DNA from: Oscillospiraceae bacterium
GTDB lineage: Bacteria; Bacillota; Clostridia; Oscillospirales; Acutalibacteraceae
NCBI GenBank assembly: GCA_028706415.1
Contig: JAQWBK010000055.1
Span: 1,396-10,046, forward strand
DNA: 8,651 nt
Direction of reading: 5' to 3'
In this document: in pieces, positions 6,269-8,651 of the stretch
How positions within the stretch are numbered: the first letter of the stretch is position 1
How the letters are laid out: each line of letters begins with the position of its first letter
The notes under the pieces: generated by a model
Database searches by the model: none
What the model was told of the DNA's origin: nothing
What the model saw: the letters and a program-made list of their open reading frames with translations, nothing else
Translations under genes and position numbers: made by a program

Positions 6269-7302
6269 CACAGCCGCCTCCCCCCTTCCTTTGCATACAA
6301 CGCTATCAGTCGTCCGACAGCTTGGGCATCGCGTATATCAATAAGTTCACAGGGGGTATGCATATATCGAAGCGGGATGGATAACAGGGCGGTGGGTGTA
6401 CCGCTACGGGCATCCGAAATGCTTTCGGCATCGGTACCGGTTGCACCACCCATTACCTCGTCTTGATAAGGGATATCATTTTCCTCGGCAAGCTTAACCA
6501 ATTCATTTGCCATACCGCTATCAAGCGTCGGGGATCGTCCTATCATGGGCCCTTTCCCCAGCTTGCCGCATTTTGAGCTGTCGGCGTCCGGCGTTAAAGC
6601 AAAGCTCACATCAACGGCAATCGCATAATCGGGTGCAACCCGAAATGCTGATACCGCCGCTCCCCTGCATCCCAGCTCCTCCTGAACCGCAAATACCACC
6701 GCAATATCGAGGTCAATTTCAGTTTCCTGCCTTTTCAGAATATCAAGGCAATACAAAATCGCTGCAACCCCGATGCGGTCATCCATAGACTTACCGCACA
6801 CATGAAAATCGTCAAGGGCTACAAAGTTGGGCTTAAAAGAAATACGACTGCCTTGCCGAATATGGAGCCTGGCCTCCCGTGCGCTCATACCGACATCAAT
6901 TCCCATATCAGCAATATCGGGCAGTATATCCTTTTTATCCTTCTTTTTCAGATGGGGAGGCATTGAGCAGACCACGCCCGGATATGGCTTGTCCCCAAAA
7001 ACCACAACCTCTGCTGCCGGCAAAGCCCGCACATCCACCCCACCGCATGGGGCGACATGGATAAACCCCATATCGTCTATATCGGTTACTATCAGGCCTA
7101 CCTCATCAATATGCGCTTCCAGCATCAGCACAGGGGCATTTTCCCTGCCGCACCGTCTATAACCAATAACACTTCCAAGGGCATCCCGTTCAATCTCGTC
7201 ACAATAATTGCCCAGCATCGAGTGCACTTCATCTGCAGCTTGGGTAAGTCCCCCAACCCCGACAGCATTGCTGAGTTTTTTAATGTGGGATATCATATCC
7301 AT
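6268..7302 (-). CDS. M42-family metallo-aminopeptidase (paralogue B)
   Basis: A 344-residue complete M42 peptidase. It carries the full residue set: His64 and Asp66 in EAHIDEVGL, Asp174 in SMDDRIG, Glu208-Glu209 in VQEELGCRG, Asp231 in AVDVS, a GGATGTDA loop, and His315 in RYMHTP. Both paralogues thus look catalytically intact and share nearly the same motif spacing, but their sequences differ strongly between motifs. This one has a Lys-rich insert (HLKKKDKKD) in the region where paralogue A has KGDDKKKE; in TET enzymes this part belongs to the small oligomerisation domain. Cytosolic removal of N-terminal residues from peptides is the expected role. The ATG at 7302 has an AAAGGA site 9 nt upstream. 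It starts 21 nt after murD and overlaps the next peptidase gene at TGATG, so the genes are almost certainly one operon. Confidence 0.93.
   Translation of the reverse strand: MDMISHIKKLSNAVGVGGLTQAADEVHSMLGNYCDEIERDALGSVIGYRRCGRENAPVLMLEAHIDEVGLIVTDIDDMGFIHVAPCGGVDVRALPAAEVVVFGDKPYPGVVCSMPPHLKKKDKKDILPDIADMGIDVGMSAREARLHIRQGSRISFKPNFVALDDFHVCGKSMDDRIGVAAILYCLDILKRQETEIDLDIAVVFAVQEELGCRGAAVSAFRVAPDYAIAVDVSFALTPDADSSKCGKLGKGPMIGRSPTLDSGMANELVKLAEENDIPYQDEVMGGATGTDAESISDARSGTPTALLSIPLRYMHTPCELIDIRDAQAVGRLIALYAKEGGRRL
6277..6282 (-). promoter_or_regulatory. Ribosome binding site of M42 paralogue A, inside the upstream gene
   Basis: On the minus strand, GGGAGG lies within the last codons of the upstream peptidase gene, 8 nt before the ATG at 6268. 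It sits in a purine run (GGGGGGAGG). This favours the ATG over the adjacent GTG at 6271 and makes reinitiation after the overlapping stop likely. Confidence 0.75.
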
Positions 7303-7311
7303 CTTTAATCA

Positions 7312-7317
7312 TCCTTT
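7312..7317 (-). promoter_or_regulatory. Ribosome binding site of M42 paralogue B
   Basis: On the minus strand, AAAGGA lies 9 nt before the ATG at 7302, in the 21-nt gap after the murD stop. It supports the ATG at 7302 over the second Met two codons later. The gap is too short to hold a separate promoter between murD and the peptidase genes. Confidence 0.75.
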
Positions 7318-7323
7318 CGGGGT

Positions 7324-8651
7324 TTATAGTGCCGCCACCAAGCTTTTAAAGTGATTGCCGCGCTCTTCAAAATCCTTATACATATCAAAGCTTGCACTTG
7401 CGGGTGACATAAATACAATATCCCCCGCCTCTGCAATTTCACTTGCCATTTTTACCGCCTCATCCATAGAATTGACACGATAAATCGGTAACATAGAATT
7501 TTCACATATCGCATTTTGGATGGCGCCCGCCGTTGCTCCCATCAATATGGCAGATTTTACGGTATCCCGAGCTGTTTGCCCCAAAGGGGTGTATGGTATA
7601 TGCTTGTCATATCCGCCGGCTATCAAAATAACCTTGCGGTCAAAGGCTTTCAGTCCCGCTATTGTCCGTGACGGGCTGGAGCCCATGGAGTCATTATACC
7701 ATTTAACCCCGTCAAGCTGCCGCACAAACTCACATCGATGAGGCACCCCACCGAATTTTTTTGCATAATCAGAAATTAAATCGGGGGCAACCTTACCCCA
7801 AACAGCGGAAATTGCGGTCAGATAATTTTCAATGTTATGAACACCCGGTATCAGAATATCGGATGCCGATAAAACCGGCGTATCTTGACCATCAACCGTC
7901 ATTGTAAGTATACCGTCCACCGAGAGCCATGCTCCCCTTTCAGGTTTTGCGTTTTTTGAAAACATATAAAGCTGCCCAATAACCTTATCAGCAAACCCTG
8001 CTGTATATGAATTGTCTGCATTTAAAACTATACGGTCGGCAGAATTCTGAAATGTAAATAAATTCTTTTTGGCATCAACATATTCCTGCATATCTGTATG
8101 CCAATCCAGATGGTTGGGTGCAATGTTGGTTATGACTGCGGTATGAGGACTTTGTGTCATTCCTGTAAGCTGAAAGCTGGAAAGCTCAACCACAACCTCA
8201 TCCTCGGGCTTAATATCATTTATTATGGGAAGTAACGGCCTGCCGATATTCCCCCCTGAATGAACCCTGTATCCCGCCGCCTCAAGCAAACCGGCAATTA
8301 TTGTGGTGGTGGTGGTCTTTCCGTCCGAACCCGTTACAGCGGTAATTTTCGCCGGACAAAGGGAGAAAAACAGCTCCATTTCAGAAGTGACCGTAACCCC
8401 GCGACGGCGAGCTTCTTCAAACTGTGGAAGATAGGGCTTCATTCCCGGAGTACGCAATATCAAATCGGCTCGGATTTTTTCAAGCGAGTCAAGATAGTTC
8501 TCCCCCAGACAAAGGGTGGCACCCTCTTTTTCAAGCTGGTCGGCAACGCTTCCCAGTTCCTCCCTGGTTCTGCGGTCGCAAGCCGTGACCACTGCACCAT
8601 AATTTAAAAACTGATGCACAACAGGGGTGTTATTCCTGCCTATCCCACAAA
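7324..8651 (-). CDS. murD: UDP-N-acetylmuramoyl-L-alanine--D-glutamate ligase (MurD), 5'-truncated
   Basis: MurD is a cytosolic ATP-dependent ligase that adds D-glutamate to UDP-MurNAc-L-Ala in peptidoglycan precursor synthesis. The frame stays open to the window edge. The codons before the apparent GTG at 8619 read CGIGRNNTPVVHQFLNYGA, the glycine-rich N-terminal Rossmann segment of MurD. The true start therefore lies outside the window, and 8619 is not a start. Central-domain marks are the ATP-binding TGSDGKTTTTT loop, VVELSSFQL, NIAPNHLDWH, and DAKKNLF, in which the first Lys (codon 8068-8070) fits the carbamylated lysine of the family. The C-terminal domain shows GVPHRCEFV, WYNDSMGSSPSRT, ILIAGGYDK and FMSPASASFDMYKDF. 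Where E. coli MurD has NDSKAT this one has NDSMGS; related clostridial enzymes also lack that lysine, as far as I recall. Only a small part of the N-terminus is missing. It heads the visible minus-strand operon. Confidence 0.95.
   Translation of the reverse strand, partial: CGIGRNNTPVVHQFLNYGAVVTACDRRTREELGSVADQLEKEGATLCLGENYLDSLEKIRADLILRTPGMKPYLPQFEEARRRGVTVTSEMELFFSLCPAKITAVTGSDGKTTTTTIIAGLLEAAGYRVHSGGNIGRPLLPIINDIKPEDEVVVELSSFQLTGMTQSPHTAVITNIAPNHLDWHTDMQEYVDAKKNLFTFQNSADRIVLNADNSYTAGFADKVIGQLYMFSKNAKPERGAWLSVDGILTMTVDGQDTPVLSASDILIPGVHNIENYLTAISAVWGKVAPDLISDYAKKFGGVPHRCEFVRQLDGVKWYNDSMGSSPSRTIAGLKAFDRKVILIAGGYDKHIPYTPLGQTARDTVKSAILMGATAGAIQNAICENSMLPIYRVNSMDEAVKMASEIAEAGDIVFMSPASASFDMYKDFEERGNHFKSLVAAL

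Noticed and set aside
8305..8316. Triplet (GGT)4 tract suggestive of a slippage-prone repeat
   Set aside because: It is the codons for the conserved Thr run of the MurD ATP-binding loop; in-frame and short, so coding constraint explains it.
8260..8607. A 115-residue plus-strand open frame antisense to murD
   Set aside because: The minus strand encodes clear MurD motifs over the same bases; the plus frame has no recognisable features or ribosome binding site.
8617..8619. GTG at 8619 as the start of murD
   Set aside because: Upstream in-frame codons encode the conserved glycine-rich MurD N-terminus up to the window edge, so the gene is truncated by the window and does not start there.

Overview
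The window looks like a chromosomal segment of a low-to-mid GC Gram-positive bacterium of the class Clostridia, most likely Oscillospirales (Ruminococcaceae/Oscillospiraceae-like). This rests on four things seen or recognised: a DUF4358-type lipoprotein and a DHHW-family protein, both at home in Clostridia; a clostridial-style MurD; strong AGGAGG-like ribosome binding sites; and a YnbB-type PLP enzyme. No RNA genes, CRISPR arrays, insertion sequences or phage genes were seen. The window is almost entirely coding, and no stretch over 300 bases lacks a gene.

The plus-strand half (1-3818) is one compact operon: the 3' part of an SGNH hydrolase gene with a Ser/Thr-rich tail, a small DUF4358 lipoprotein, a full-length MBOAT O-acyltransferase of the AlgI/DltB/PatA type, and a DHHW (AlgX/AlgJ-like) SGNH-fold protein anchored by an N-terminal membrane segment. 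By analogy with alginate, peptidoglycan and teichoic acid O-acylation systems, I infer that the MBOAT protein moves an acyl (probably acetyl) group across the membrane. One or both SGNH-fold proteins would then transfer it to, or remove it from, a cell-envelope polysaccharide. The lipoprotein would be an accessory part of unknown role. The acceptor polymer cannot be read from this window.

The two operons converge on a short intergenic region (3819-3890). It holds a perfect 15-bp-stem terminator hairpin and a 16-bp direct repeat. One repeat copy covers the stop codon of the DHHW gene, and the other runs into the left arm of the terminator.

The minus-strand half (8651-3891) reads murD (5' end outside the window), two tandem M42-family metallo-aminopeptidases joined by a TGATG stop/start overlap, and a methionine-gamma-lyase/'aluminium resistance' (YnbB) family PLP enzyme. 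The spacing suggests one transcript. It would pair an essential peptidoglycan-precursor ligase with cytosolic peptide breakdown and a C-S lyase-like enzyme. Whether that pairing is functional or just genomic packing cannot be decided from sequence alone.

The most notable points are the envelope O-acylation cassette with its uncharacterised lipoprotein, the pair of clearly different M42 paralogues, and the repeat built into the terminator. Nothing in the window is a clear, wholly new system.
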